Assembly: GCA_022316685.1 (NCBI GenBank) | Contig: JAKJHU010001082.1 | Span: forward strand, 1-64,000 | Origin: Progne subis subis | Taxonomy: Eukaryota; Chordata; Aves; Passeriformes; Hirundinidae | DNA: 64,000 nt | Direction of reading: 5' to 3' | Shown: positions 10,887 through 22,024 of the stretch, in pieces | Layout: every line of letters starts with the position of its first letter | Numbering within the stretch: the stretch's first letter is position 1 | The notes under the pieces: generated by a model | Databases searched by the model: none | What the model was told of the DNA's origin: nothing | What the model saw: the letters and a program-made list of their open reading frames with translations, nothing else | Position numbers and translations under genes: made by a program

Positions 10887-12967
10887 TCAACAGGTCGACA
10901 CATGCTCCCAGTTTAGTGTCATCTGCAGATTACTAATGAAAGACTCCATGCCTTCATCCATGTCATCAATAAAAATATTGAACAGAGCTGGCCCCAGCAC
11001 AGACCCCTGAGGAACACCACTGGTGACTGGCTGCCAGCTGCATGCAGCACCGTTCCCCACCACTCTCTGGGCCCGGCCATCCAGCCAGTTCCTAACCCAG
11101 CACAGAGTGCTCCTGTCCAAGCCACAAGCTGCCAGTTTATCCAGGAGTGTGTGTGGGAGACAGTGTCAAAGGCCCTTGCTGAAGTCCAAATGGACAACAT
11201 CCACAGCCTTCCCTGCATCCACCAGGCAGGTCACCTGGTCATAAAAGGTGATCAGATTGGTCAAACATGACCTACCCCTCCTAAACACATGCTGGCTGGG
11301 TCTCATACCCTGGCCATCCTGCAAGGTCTGTGTGATGGCACTTTATATAAACTGTTCCATTATTTTGCCAGGTACTGAGGTCAGACTGACTGGTCTATAA
11401 TTACCAGGATCCTCCTTCGCACCCTTTTTGTGAATGGGTGTCTCATTGGCCAGCTTCCAGTCGTCTGGAACCTCACCAGTGAGCCAGGACTGTTTGGTAG
11501 ATGATTGGAGAGTGGCTAGCAAGCTCATCTGCCAGCTCTCTCATCACTCTGGGATGGATCCCGTCTGGGCCCATAGATTTATGGATATCCAGGCATTTTA
11601 GCAGTTCTCTGACTGCCTCCTCGTGGATAATGAGGGGACCATTCTGCTCCCTGACACCATCTACAAGCCCAGGAGGGCAGTTGTCTTGAAGGCAAGTTGT
11701 CTCCTCACTAAAAACTGAGGCAAAGTAGGCATTAAGCACTTCTGCCTTCTCCTCATCTGCAGATATTAAGTTCCCTCCTTTGTCCAGTCAAGAACAAAGG
11801 TTGGTCTTACCCTTCCTTTTAGCATTAATATATTTGTAAAAACATTTCTTATTATCCTTTACAGAAGTTGCCATTCTAAGTTCAAACTGAGCTTTGGCCT
11901 CCTTAATTTTTTTCCTACATGCTTTAGCAGCTTCCTTAAATACTTTCTGAGAGACCTGACCCCCCTTCCAAAGCTGATACATCCTCTTTTTATTCCGAAG
12001 TTCCTCCAAAACCTCCTTGCTCATCCAGGCTGGACGTTTACCCCGTTGACTTACCTTTTGGCACACAGGGACAGTCTGTTCCTGTGCCCTCAAGATCTCT
12101 GTTTTGAGGCATGCCCAGCTTTCCTGAACTCTTTTGTTTTTAAGGGCAGCTTCCCAAGGGATGCTCTGAATAAGTCTCCTAAACAGGCCAAAGTCTGCCC
12201 TCTGGAAGTCCAATGCAAGAGTTTTACTGGTGCTCCTCCTGACTTCACCAAATATTGAGAACTCTATTATTTCATGATCATTCTGCCCCAAGCGACCTCC
12301 AACCACCACATCTCCCACCAGTCCATCTAACATAGTCCCTCCCCTGGTGGGCTCACCCACCAACTGCGACAAAAAGTTGTCCTCCATACACTCGAAAAAT
12401 TTCCTGGACTGCCTCTTTTCTGCTGTATTAAGTTCCCAGCAGATGTCTGGTAGGTTGAAATCACTCACAAGAACAAGGGCTGATGATCCTGAAACATTAC
12501 CTAGCTGCTTATAGAATAAGTTGTCCACCTCTTCTTCCTGGTTGGGTGGATGATAACAGACTCCCAGCAGGATGTCAGCCTTGTTGGCCTTCCCCTTCAT
12601 TCTTACCCACAGGCATTCAACTCCATCTCCCTTAGTTCCAATTCCATCTTCTTTAGTTTCAATTCCTACGGTATCAAAAGTCTGCTTAATATAAAGGCCA
12701 CCCCTCCACCTCTTCTTCCTTGCCTGTCTCTTCTGAAGAGCTTGTAGCCATTGAGTGCAGTGCTCCAGCCATGTGAGTCATCCCACCATGTTTCCCTGAA
12801 CAGCTCTGCTGTTGCACCATGGCCTCCAGCTCTGCCTGTTTGTTACCATGCTGTGTGCATTGGTATACATGCACCTCAGCTGGGCTACTGACTTCACCCC
12901 CTAACTCAGCCTTGCAACCCTTGGGCCTGCTTCCAGACAGCCCAGCTGCATCCCCTTCCCCCTTCAA
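10887..12967 (-). pseudogene. CR1 ORF2 remnant: endonuclease and reverse transcriptase
   Basis: The endonuclease part is the longest open piece, 12600-11788. It includes a GVCYHPPNQ block and VLVSDFNLPDICW, an APE-type endonuclease motif. The reverse transcriptase lies at 11739-10887 in several frames, with [50 protein letters not shown] and then the catalytic ADDTKL block near 10905-10925 in a shifted frame. The 3' UTR covers 10058-10886. The enzyme would nick target DNA and copy CR1 RNA into it; this copy cannot. Confidence 0.85.
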
Positions 12968-12969
12968 AC

Positions 12970-14042
12970 CTAGTTTAAAGCCCTCTCAACAAGTTCTGCC
13001 AGTTCATGAGTTAAGAATCTTTTCCCCTTAACAGAGAGATGTATCCCATCTGGTTCAAGCAGAGCAGGTGCTGTAAAAAATTCCCCATGATCAAAGAATC
13101 CAAAATTTTGCCAATGACATAAACCCTTAAGCCACTTGTTGATGGTGTGGGTTCTCCGGTTTCGTTCATCATTTTCCTCTGCCACCAAAGGGACTGAGCA
13201 GAACACTACCCTATCAATTACCTGACCCAGTGCCAATTAAAAGTCTCTTTTAATTGCCTTGACACTCCTCTTTTCAATCTCATCACTGCCAGCCTGGAGT
13301 ATCAGCGGTGGGTGATAATCAGAGGGCTGAATGAGTGCAGGAAGTCTCTCAGTGATATTTTGTACCCGAGCCCCAGGGAGGCAGCAGACCTCGCTGGTCC
13401 CGTCGGCATATGGGGCCCTCTGTTCCCCTCTGAAGGGAGTCACCTACTATGATTACCCTTCTTTTCTTCTTGATGTTAGAGGTGGTGATGCATCTTTCAG
13501 ATGAATCATAATTGGGGGCCTCACTGGGCAGACAATTTTCTTCTAAATCATCTAGTTGGCCCTCTAGATCCAGGGCCTCATATCTATTCTGAAGTGGCAC
13601 CTGGCTGAGGGATGGGGAGGAGTTTTTGTTATTACCTCCCCGAGCAGGGACCCCATTTCCACTCCTCTTCATTTATCAGGTGCCCTTCTATTGCCTGGGA
13701 GCAGGAGTCATGTAAGTGCTCAGACTCACGGTCAGAGGCCACCCTTAAGGATGGAAGGGCTGAATTCCACCAGTCTATTCCCATTTCACTTTCCCTGATA
13801 CTTCTTAATCTTTCTACTTCCTCCCTAAGCTCAGCCACCAGCGAAAGGAGATCACTCACCTGTTCACACCGTAGGCAGGCCTCCTCCACAGCAGCCCCTG
13901 AAGCCACCGATAAGCTCAAACACTCTGGGCAGGAATGGGTCTGTACAGACACATCCTTTTTGGAGGGCTCCACTTGGTCACATACACTTAGACCAACCAC
14001 AGTTTTCAACCGTGTAGAAACCATTACTAGCAGACACCCCAA
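12970..14042 (-). pseudogene. CR1 ORF1 remnant with Cys-rich and SGNH-esterase-like parts
   Basis: On the minus strand, 14042-13632 has two CxxC-type pairs (CPEC, CLRC) before a Glu/Arg-rich coiled-coil-like stretch (VAELREEVERLR), as in CR1 ORF1. The next frame, 13672-13349, has the nucleophile block VIIVGDSLQRG. The frame 13236-12970 ends with LEPDGIHLSVKGKRF, which carries the Asp and His of an SGNH hydrolase. The three pieces are in different frames, so the protein is lost. Known ORF1 proteins of this clade bind RNA and carry an esterase domain of unclear role. Confidence 0.8.
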
Positions 14043-14289
14043 AAGCAGCCAGGCAGCAGAAATACCTCAAACAACACAGAGGACACCTTACTAGCCAGAA
14101 AACTTGCAACCCGGCCTGCCTGCCCTGCCTGCCTGCCCTGCCTTGTCCATGCCCCAGTGACTCGCCACGCTCCTGTTTGCCCGCTCCTGTTCGCCCGCTC
14201 ATGTTTGCCGCGCTTCCCAGAGACCTCTTATAATCAGCCACTCAGCATCAGTGCAGGAAGCTCCACCCCTTGCTCCTCAATGACTCACA

Positions 14290-16695
14290 AATAAAAAAAA
14301 TAACACAAAGGGATCTAAAGTCCCCCTTAAATCCACAGGGTTCGGCCTAAAATCAGCCAAATGCCGTTAAAATCAGCCAAAGCGGCCTAAAATCAACCAA
14401 AGGGGCCTAAGACTTGCCCAAACTGGTTTAAAACCCTCACAAAACTGCCTGAAATTCCCCCAAAAATCTCCGAAATGGGCCTAAAATCCACCCCAAAAGT
14501 ACCTGGTTTGCTGCAAAATCACCCAAAGGGACCTACAGTCCACCCTAAACACTCACCACATTTGGCCTACAAACACCTAAACATACCGAAAACTCATGCA
14601 AATGGGCATAAAATCCTCCAAATGTATCTAAAAATGCACACTAAAACTGCCCAGCTTATCCTAAAATCACCCAAATGAGACAAAACCCCAACAGATTTGG
14701 CCTAAAATACGCCAAAGGTTCCTAAAATCCACACTAATCCTGCCCAGTTGGGCAAAAATCACCCAAACGGGTCTAAAATCTTGTTGGAACAAACGGGACC
14801 ATGGTGGGGGACACTGGGATCAGACTGGATCATACTGGCAGCAACTGGACTGCACTGAGGGTGACTGGGAGCAACTGCGGGCAACTGGGAGTGACTGGGA
14901 ACGTGCTGGCTGCAACTGGGATATACTGGGAGAGACTGAAACCATGTGAGTGTAAGCGGGAGCAACTGGAACCACACTGGATGAGAATGGGAGCAGCTGA
15001 GCCCATGTCAAAAGGGGCCAAAAATACACCCTAAACCAAATCACGTTGGGTCTGAAATCACCCAAAGAGGCCTCAAAACCCCACAAAGTGGCCTCAAATG
15101 ACACAAAGGGCCCTAAAATCCACCTTAAATCCACATGGTTTAGCCTAAAATGAGCCAAATGCCGTTAAAATCATCCAAAGTGGCCTAAAATCAAAGGCCA
15201 GGGTAATACTGGGATCCTGCTGGAACTGACAGGCATCATACTGGGAATGACTGGAATAGTGCTGGGAGTATTTTAGAGGAAACGGGATCACATTGGAATC
15301 AGACTGGGAGTGACTGGAAAGGTGCTGGCCAGGACTAGAACCATACTGGGAGTGACTGGGAGCAACGGGGCCCACACTGGGAGTGACAGGGAATCACCCT
15401 GGGCAGGACTGGAATAATGCTGGGAGTATCTGGGAATGACTGGGGTCATACTGGGGGTGACTGGGAACAAGGGATCATACTGCAAGCCACTGGGATTACA
15501 GTGGCTGTGAATGGATCCTGACTGGGGTTACTGGGAGCTACTGGGCACATGTTTGCAGGAAAATGGGGCTGAGATGAACTGGAAAGTACTGGAAGCACCC
15601 TGAGGAGACTGAGATCCCAACTGCGATCATACTGGGAGCAACTGGGACTATACTTGGGCAACTGCCAGAAACTGGAGTCATGCTGGAGGAAAGGGCGAGT
15701 AACTGGGAAAAACTGGGATGGTTCTGTGGGAAATGGAAAACTTATAGGGGAAACTCGGAGTGCCTGGGAATGACTATGAGAATTTCCAGGGACACTGGGA
15801 TACACTGGGAATGTCTCAGACCATAGGGGCAGTAACTGGGATCAAACTGGGAGAGACTGGCTATGTGCTGGGGGGAGCTGGGACCATGCTGGGGACACTG
15901 GGAGCAAGTGGGAGTGCCTGGGGCCCTGCTGGGAGAGACTGGGATCATACTGGGAGTGCCTAGGACTATGCTCGGGGTAACTCTTCCTCCCCCATCTCCT
16001 CCTGCCCCGTTCTGAACCCCGAACGGTGAGGGCGGGGTCAAGGAAAGGGCGGGAACTGTGAGGGGAAAGGGGCAGGGCCAAGGAAAGGGCGGGAACTGTG
16101 AGGGGAAAGGGGCGGGGTCAAGGAAAGGGCGGGAACTGCGAGGGGAAAGGGGCGGGGTGAGGGACAGAGCAGGAATTCTGAGGGGAGAAAAGTGCGGGCA
16201 AGGCAACAAACGGTCCTAAAAGGGCCTGGTTTGGTCTAGAATCACACTAAAGGGCCTAAAATTGCCCAAAGAGGCTGAAAATCCAGGCTAAACCCGGTCA
16301 GGTTTGGCATCAAATCACCCAAAGAGCCTTGCAATCCCCACAAGAGATATTTAAATAACACAAAAGGGCCTAAAATCCACCCTGAATCCATAATTTGGCC
16401 TAAAGCAAGCCAAATAGGGTTAAAATCTTCCAAAGGGGTTTAAAATCCAACCAAAGAGGTGTAAAATTGCCCAAAACTGGTTGAAAACCTCAGGCAAAAA
16501 TGTCCCCAAATCACCCTTAAATCTCACCAAAAGGTGTAAAATCCACCCTAAAACTACCTGGTTAGGCTTAAAATCACCCAAAGGAACGTAAAGTTCACTC
16601 TAAAACCCACCAGATTTGGCCTAAATTCATCCAAAGGTTGCTAAAATCCACACTAATTGTCCCCAGTTTTGGCTAAAATCACCCAAAGTGGGCTA
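14290..16695. repeat. Mixed minisatellite domain: CCTAAAATC and ACTGGGAGTG families
   Basis: Two short motifs alternate in blocks. CCTAAAATCACCCAAAGG-like units fill 14330-14790, 15010-15195 and 16200-16695. ACTGGGAGTGACTGGGA-like units fill 14800-15000 and 15200-15985. A GC-rich array (GGGCGGG..AAGGAAAGGGCGGGAAC units of about 56 bp) occupies 16028-16180. The open frames across it are products of the repeats. The same motifs recur throughout the window, so this is probably the outer end of the repeat domain. Confidence 0.8.
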
Positions 16696-17860
16696 AAATC
16701 TCCCTGATCGAGACTGAGACCAAGATCGAGACCGAGACTGAGACCATAATCAGCACCGGAACCGGCACCAGCACCGAGACTCAGACCGACACCAGATCCG
16801 AGACTGGCACCGCTCTGGTACTGGGACCGAGAATGAGATTGGCACTGGGAGCACTCCGGGACCAAGACAGGCAGTGGGACCGACACTGGGACCGGCACTG
16901 ATCCGAGACCGAGACTGAGGCTGGGACTGAAACCGGGCCTGGCACCGAGACTGGCACCCCTGGAGTGTGTGCCATGCAGGACCAGACAGACTGGGATCAT
17001 GCGGACTGGCACCTTGTAGGCTGGGATTGTACACACTGGGAATCACACGGACTGGGATTTCACAGGCTGGCAGCGCATGGATCAGAACCACAGAGACTGG
17101 GATCATACAAACTGGGATCATATGGAGCGGGATGGCTGCAGCGGAACGACGCGAACCGAGGCGGTCCCGCCCGGCCCAGGGCTCCCTCCCAGTCCCGCCC
17201 GGGTGTGCGGCCAAAACTCCCCGGAGCGAACGCGGCGGTCCAGAGCGATCCTGGAGCCAATCCCGGAGCGATTCGGGGTCCGATCCCCGTCCCGGTGCCG
17301 CCTCCAGTCTCAAGTCTCAGTCCCGGAGCGCTCCCGGTGCTGATTCCGGTCCCGGTGTGGATCTCGATCCCGGAGCGGTTGCCATTCTTGGTGCCGGTGC
17401 CGCTTCCTGTTCCACTCCTGGTCTCAGTCTCAGTCTCAGACTCTGTCTCGGAGCGTTCCCGGTACCGGAGGCGGTGCCGGTCTTGGTCCCAGAGTGCTCC
17501 CAGTGCCAATCTCAGTCTCGGTCCCGGAGCAGTTCCAGTCTCGGTGCTGGTTTCCGGTGCCGCTCTTGGTCTCAGTCCTGGCGTGCTCCCGGTCTCAGTT
17601 CTGGCCACAGTCCTGGAGCGGTCCTGGAGCGCTCCCGCCGCCGGTGCCGGTTCCAAAGCATTCCCGGTGCCGGTCCCAGTGTCGCTCTTGGTGTCAGTCT
17701 TGGTCCCTGCACCGCTTCTGGTGCCGGGTTTGGTCTCGGTCTCGGTCCCAGAGCGGTGCCGGTCTCGGTTCCGGTGTGGGTCTCAGTCTCGGTGCTGGTG
17801 TCGGTTCTGGTGCTGATCTCGGTCTCGGTGCCGGAGATTTCAGACCCTTTTGGGTGATTT
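16696..17860. repeat. GGTGCCGGTCTCGGT-type and ACTGGGATC-type minisatellites, module 1
   Basis: 16696-16960 reads as GAGACTGGCACCG units (reverse sense). 16965-17130 reads as ACTGGGATCATAC-like 15-mers. 17250-17850 reads as GGTCTCGGTGCCGGT-like units. The last give long open frames full of Ser, Arg, Gln, Cys and Val on both strands, with no domain, no Kozak-like start and different frames in the other modules. I treat them as non-coding. Confidence 0.85.
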
Positions 17861-17874
17861 TTGGGCAAAGCGAG

Positions 17875-18148
17875 CCTTGGAGGAGGGCGCGTCCCCTTGG
17901 CCATGCCCACTCTGCTCCTCGTTCCCGCCCTTTCCTTGGCCCCGCCCCTTTCCCCTGCCGGGCCCTGCGCTTTCCCTGACCCCGCCTCATTTCATTCCTT
18001 TCCTGAGCTTTCATTGGCCGCAGCTCTCTTCTCCCTTGAGCCCCGCCTATCTGCTGGCGCGTTGTCTCCGGCGCATGCGCAGAGTGCTCGGAAGTTGCTT
18101 CCCCGGAGTGCCGCCATCTTTGCTCCTGGTCCCCGACGGTGCTCCCGC
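17875..18148 (+). promoter_or_regulatory. CpG-rich RAB4-like promoter, module 1
   Basis: This has GC boxes (CCCCGCCC near 17940 and a degenerate one near 18040), an inverted CCAAT box (ATTGG at 18013-18017), the NRF-1-like palindrome GCGCATGCGC at 18071-18080, an ETS-like CGGAAGTT at 18089-18096 and a YY1-like GCCGCCATCTT at 18110-18120. There is no TATA box. This arrangement is typical of a housekeeping promoter, and it lies just before the 16-nt exon at 18149. It is kept almost base for base in modules 2 and 4. Confidence 0.75.
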
Positions 18149-19013
18149 GTGTGTGAGACCTACGGTGGGGCAATGGGGGATCTCTCGGGGATCCTGAGGG
18201 GTCTGAGTGGACCTGGGGGTCTGTCTAGGGAATTTGGGGGGTGTCTAGGGGATTTAGGGCGGTCGGGGGGTCCCTAAGGGGTTTTTGGGCGGCTCTAGGG
18301 GCTTTGTGGGTTTGAGGGGTCTATTGGTGATCTATAGGGGTCTGTGGGAGCCTCTAGCGGTTCCAGGGAGGTCTGGGGGTGTCTGTGGGTCCTATGGGGG
18401 ATTTGGGGGGGTCTAGGGGTCTCCGGAGAGGGTCTGAGGGCGCTATAGGGGATCTCTGCGGGATCTATAGAGGGTCCGGGGGGCTGGGTGTCCCTGTGGG
18501 TGATCTGGGGGTTCTCTAGAGGGGATCCCGGCGTCTCTAGGGGGGATTTGGTGGGGTCTTGTGGGGCTCTAGAGGCTCTATAGGGGTTTGGGGGAGCCAA
18601 AAAAGGGTCCAGGGGGATCTGGGGGGGGTTTCTCAGTATCTGTATAAGGAGATTCTGGGGTCCTTCAAGGGAATTTTTTTTTTAATTTTGGGCTTTGTAG
18701 GGGAAATTTTGAGGTCGAAATGGGGAAATTTTGGGTTTTCTATTGGGAATTTTTTGGAATTTTGGGGGAAATGCAGGAATTTGGGGAATTTCAGGTCCAA
18801 GTCTGGGAATTTTAAAATCTCTAGGGAGGATTTGGGGGGAATTTTATGTCTAAACATGGGAGATTTGGGGAATTTTAGTAACAAATGTAGGAAATCTTGG
18901 CAATTTGGGTCCAAACGTGGGAATTTTTTTCCAGATTTCCTCTTCAAGTTCTTGGTGATCAGCAGCGCTAGCACCAGCAAGTCTTGCCTGCTACAGCCCT
19001 TCATCAAGTGCAA
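18149..19013 (+). pseudogene. RAB4-like exons 1 and 2, module 1 (truncated pseudogene)
   Basis: Exon 1 at 18149-18164 reads GTGTGTGAGACCTACG and is followed by a GT donor. RAB4 proteins begin M(A/S)ETY, and the last 12 bases spell ETY plus the first base of the next codon; the ATG has become GTG. Exon 2 at 18935-19013 follows a TTTTTTTCCAG acceptor. Its AT completes an Asp codon and it then encodes FLFKFLVISSASTSKSCLLQ, clearly the RAB4 beta-1 strand and P-loop. The second P-loop Gly and the Gly before Lys-Ser are replaced by Ser. No exon 3 is found. The GTPase would act in endosome recycling; this piece cannot encode one. It may serve as a leader for the finger gene 3 kb downstream, which is inference. 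Confidence 0.8.
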
Positions 19014-20110
19014 GTATAGGAAATTCTGGGAATTTTTAGGGATTTTGGGAATTCCGGGCGGTCGGGGGATTTGGGGGGGGATTTTTTAAAAATATTTCTG
19101 GGCATTTTAAGGGTTTGGTTGCTTGATTCTTTGTTTTTCATTTTCTGTGTGTTTTTTGTTGAGTTTGGTGGAATTTTTTGAAATTTGGGGAATATTGCTG
19201 GCATTTTTGGCTTTTTTTTTAGCACTTTTGATGTTTTTTTCTGGTTTTTTTTAAATTTTGCTTTTTTGATGCAATTCTGGGCGATTTGAATTTTTGGAAT
19301 TCTGTGTCCCTCTGGGTTCTCCCCCATTCTGCAGTATTTTGGGGCATTTCCTGTCACTTTAGAGTAATTTTTGGTCACTTTTGGGGCATTTTTTGGCCAT
19401 TTTTGTGGTGTTTTCTGTCACATTGGGTAATTTGGGGCAATTTTGTCTCATTTTTGGGTAAATTTAAAGGGGATTTTTGGTCACTTTTTGGGCCATTTTG
19501 TGTCATTTTGAGCTGTTTTTGTAATTTTGGGTACATTTCTTGTCAGTTTTTGATCATTTGGGGGCCATTTTCTGCCACTTTTTGGTCTCTTGAGGGGTGT
19601 TTTTGGTGACTTTTGAGCCCTTCTTTGCTGGCTTCAGTCCCGGTCTCAGTGTTGATCTCAGCGCAGTCCAGGTCCCAGTGCCGGTAGCGGTGTCAGTCTT
19701 GGTCCCGGAGTGCTCCCAGTGCCAGTCTCAGTCTGGGTCCCAGTCCCGGAGCGGTGCCAGTCTCGGTGCTGGTTCCGGTGCCGGTCTTGGTCTCAGTCTT
19801 GGTGCCAGTGCCAGTTGTGGTGTCAGTTACGGTCTTGGTGTCAGTCCCGGTGCCGGTGCCTCTGTGGCGCCGGTCTCAGTTGCGGTGTACTGGTTCCGGT
19901 CCTGGTCCCGGTGCTGCAGCGGTGCCGCTCTCAGTTCTGGTGTCGGTTCTGGTCCCAGTCTTGGTCTCGGTGCCCGTCCCAGAGCAGCGCCGCTGTTGGT
20001 GCCGGTCTCGGATTCGGTGTCGGTCTGAGTCTTGGTGCTGGTGCCGGTTCTGGTGCTGACCTTGGTGTGGGTCTCAGTCCAGGTGCTGGAGATTTTAGGC
20101 CCATTGGGGT
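18180..20110. repeat. Intron and minisatellite stretch of module 1
   Basis: 18180-18640 is GGGGTCTCTAGGG-like minisatellite. 18650-18930 and 19020-19620 are T- and G-rich with many AATTTTGGGG-like units and hold no gene apart from RAB4-like exon 2. 19630-20090 is the GGTGCCGGTCTCGGT array again. The same order is present in modules 2 and 4. Confidence 0.75.
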
Positions 20111-20128
20111 AATTTTGGGCCAAAGCGT

Positions 20129-20690
20129 GTTGCGTTGTGGTTTTCAGGAGTGGAGCTGAAGCCCAGAGCCGATAAGCCTCTGCGGTGGAAAGGCCGCTTG
20201 GGGAAGCTCAGGCGAAGCAGTCAAGCTCACACATGCACACACGCCACGTGGGCAGCTCAGCAAGGAGAGGCCAGAAGGCCTTGGCACTGGATCAGTTCCA
20301 GCCAGGTTTATTTCCAGAAGCCCAAGGGGAATCCAGATTGGAAAGGGGAGCACGTGTGCCGGTCTGCAGCTCAAGTGTGAGCTTCAGCAGCCCAAGACCT
20401 TGAGGCACGGGGGCAGAGCAAAGGGCAGGAAAGGTCAGTGTCCTCTAGGGAAAAGGGGGCCAGTCCCCGGGAACCCCAAACCAATGGAGACACAGAGGAA
20501 GGGAGAACCCAAAGGGCCAGGGGAATCAGGGAGGGGAGAAACTGAGGCAAACCATCGTGTCCAGAGCCCCATTGGGAAGTTCTCTGTCTGAGGCTGGGCA
20601 GGTGACTCTATGATGTGTCCTGCCAAGGCCAGGCCCTAGGTATTATGGCAAGGGGCTGCAGGGACTCCACACTCAGCAGGATTCCAGTTG
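20129..20690. repeat. Conserved 0.55-kb block, copy 1
   Basis: This is non-satellite sequence shared by all four modules. It includes GCCACGTGGGC (an E-box) near 20245 and, on the minus strand, GGAAATAAACCTGG (AATAAA complement near 20308-20313), as if it were the 3' end of an antisense transcript or the R-U5 part of an old LTR. I cannot name it. Copies: 31270-30725, 43395-42850 and 53650-54205. Confidence 0.6.
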
Positions 20691-21930
20691 CTCACAGCCA
20701 CTCCCAGTCAATCCCAGTATGATTCCCATCACCCTCAGTGTGATCCCAGTTCTCCCCAGCATGGGTGCAGGTGTTCCCACTGTGGTCCCAGTGTGATCCC
20801 AGTTTCCCCTGGAATAGTCCCAGTCCCTCTCAGCATGGTCCCAGTCATGCCCAGTTGCCCCCAGTGCAGATCCAGTCACTCCCAGTTTCCTGTAGCGTGG
20901 TCCCAGTCATTCCCAGCATGATCCCAGCTGTTCCCAGTGTTGTTCCAGTCCCCCCAGTATGGTTCCAGACCCTCCCAGTATATCCCAGTTGCACTCAGCA
21001 TGCTCATAGTCATTCCCAGTCACTCCCAGTTGCCCCAGTAAGGCTCTAGTTACCTGAGGATGATGCCATCCTTTCCCAGTTACTCCCAGTCACTCCTAGT
21101 ATGATCCCAGTTGTGATCTCAGTCCCCTCACCATGGTTCCAGCACATTCCGGTTGATCCCAGTTGCTCCCAGTATGTTCACATTTTCCTGCTATCATGGG
21201 CCCAGCAGCTCCCAGTAACCCCCAGTGAGGATCCAGTCACAGCCACTGTAATCCCAGTGGCTCCCAGGACGATCCCAGTGGGACCCGTAGTCACTCCCAG
21301 TATGGTCCAGTCACTCCCAGTATGATCCATTGCACCCAGTCACCCCCAGTATGGTTCCAATCACGGCCAGCACCTTTCCAGTCTCTCCCAGTCTGACTCC
21401 AGTATGATCCCAGTCTCTGCCAGTACTATTCCAGTCACTCCCAGTATGATCCCAGTATGATTCCAGTCACTTGCAGTCTAATTCCAGTCACTCCCAGTGC
21501 AATGCCAGTGGCTCCCAGTGTGATTCCCAGTTGCTCCCTGTCAATGCCAGCATGACCCAGCAGCCTCCAGTATGATTCCAGTGACTCCCTGTCTCTCCCA
21601 GTATGTCCCATTCACCCCTTGCATGCTCCCAGTCACCCCCACTTCATCCCAGTTGCTCTCAGCATGATTCCAGTTACTCACAGCCACTCCCAGTCATTCC
21701 CAGTATGATTCCCATCACCCTCAGTGTGATCCCAGTTCTTCCCAGCATGGACCCAGCTGTTCCCACTGTGATCCCAGTATGATCCCAATTTCCCCCATCA
21801 AAGTTCCAGCTGTTCCCAGTTCCTCACAGTATTATCCCAGTTGCCCCTGGAATAGTCCCAGTCCCTCTCATCATGTTCCCAGTGACTCCCAGTTGTCCCC
21901 AGTGTAGATCCACTCACTCCCAATTACCTG
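20690..21930. repeat. CCCAGT/CCCAGTATGATC minisatellite, module 1
   Basis: TCCCAGTATGATCCCAGT-like units run for 1.2 kb. This is the complement of the ACTGGGA family elsewhere. It ends directly before the first zinc-finger coding exon. Confidence 0.85.
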
Positions 21931-22024
21931 TTTTTATGCACTCCAGATGCCTGGTGACTTCTAGAGATGGACTTGGGCAGAGAGACCTTCAAACTCAACG
22001 TGCTCATCCCTTCTTCTCCCCTAG

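Larger units (their letters stand above)
10058..14240 (-). mobile_element. Nearly full-length CR1 LINE, antisense
   Basis: The low-coordinate end is the CR1 3' terminus: octamer-like AATCACAG repeats followed by AGGTTGGAAGAGACCTTCAA, the common bird CR1 tail read in reverse. Minus-strand frames give ORF1 (zinc-binding and esterase-like parts) and ORF2 (endonuclease and reverse transcriptase), so about 4.2 kb of the usual 4.5 kb is present. Many frameshifts show it is inactive. It lies next to the repeat domain and marks its left edge. Confidence 0.9.

Noticed and set aside
16967..17857. Long open frames of 280-400 codons rich in Ser, Arg, Gln and Val, here and at 33646-34569 and 50337-51554
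   Set aside because: They arise from GGTGCCGGTCTCGGT minisatellite, are open on both strands, and shift frame between module copies. There is no domain or conserved start.
18149..18164. GTG as a working start codon of a RAB4-like protein
   Set aside because: Exon 3 onward is missing and the P-loop is damaged in most copies, so the start codon change is just one sign of decay.
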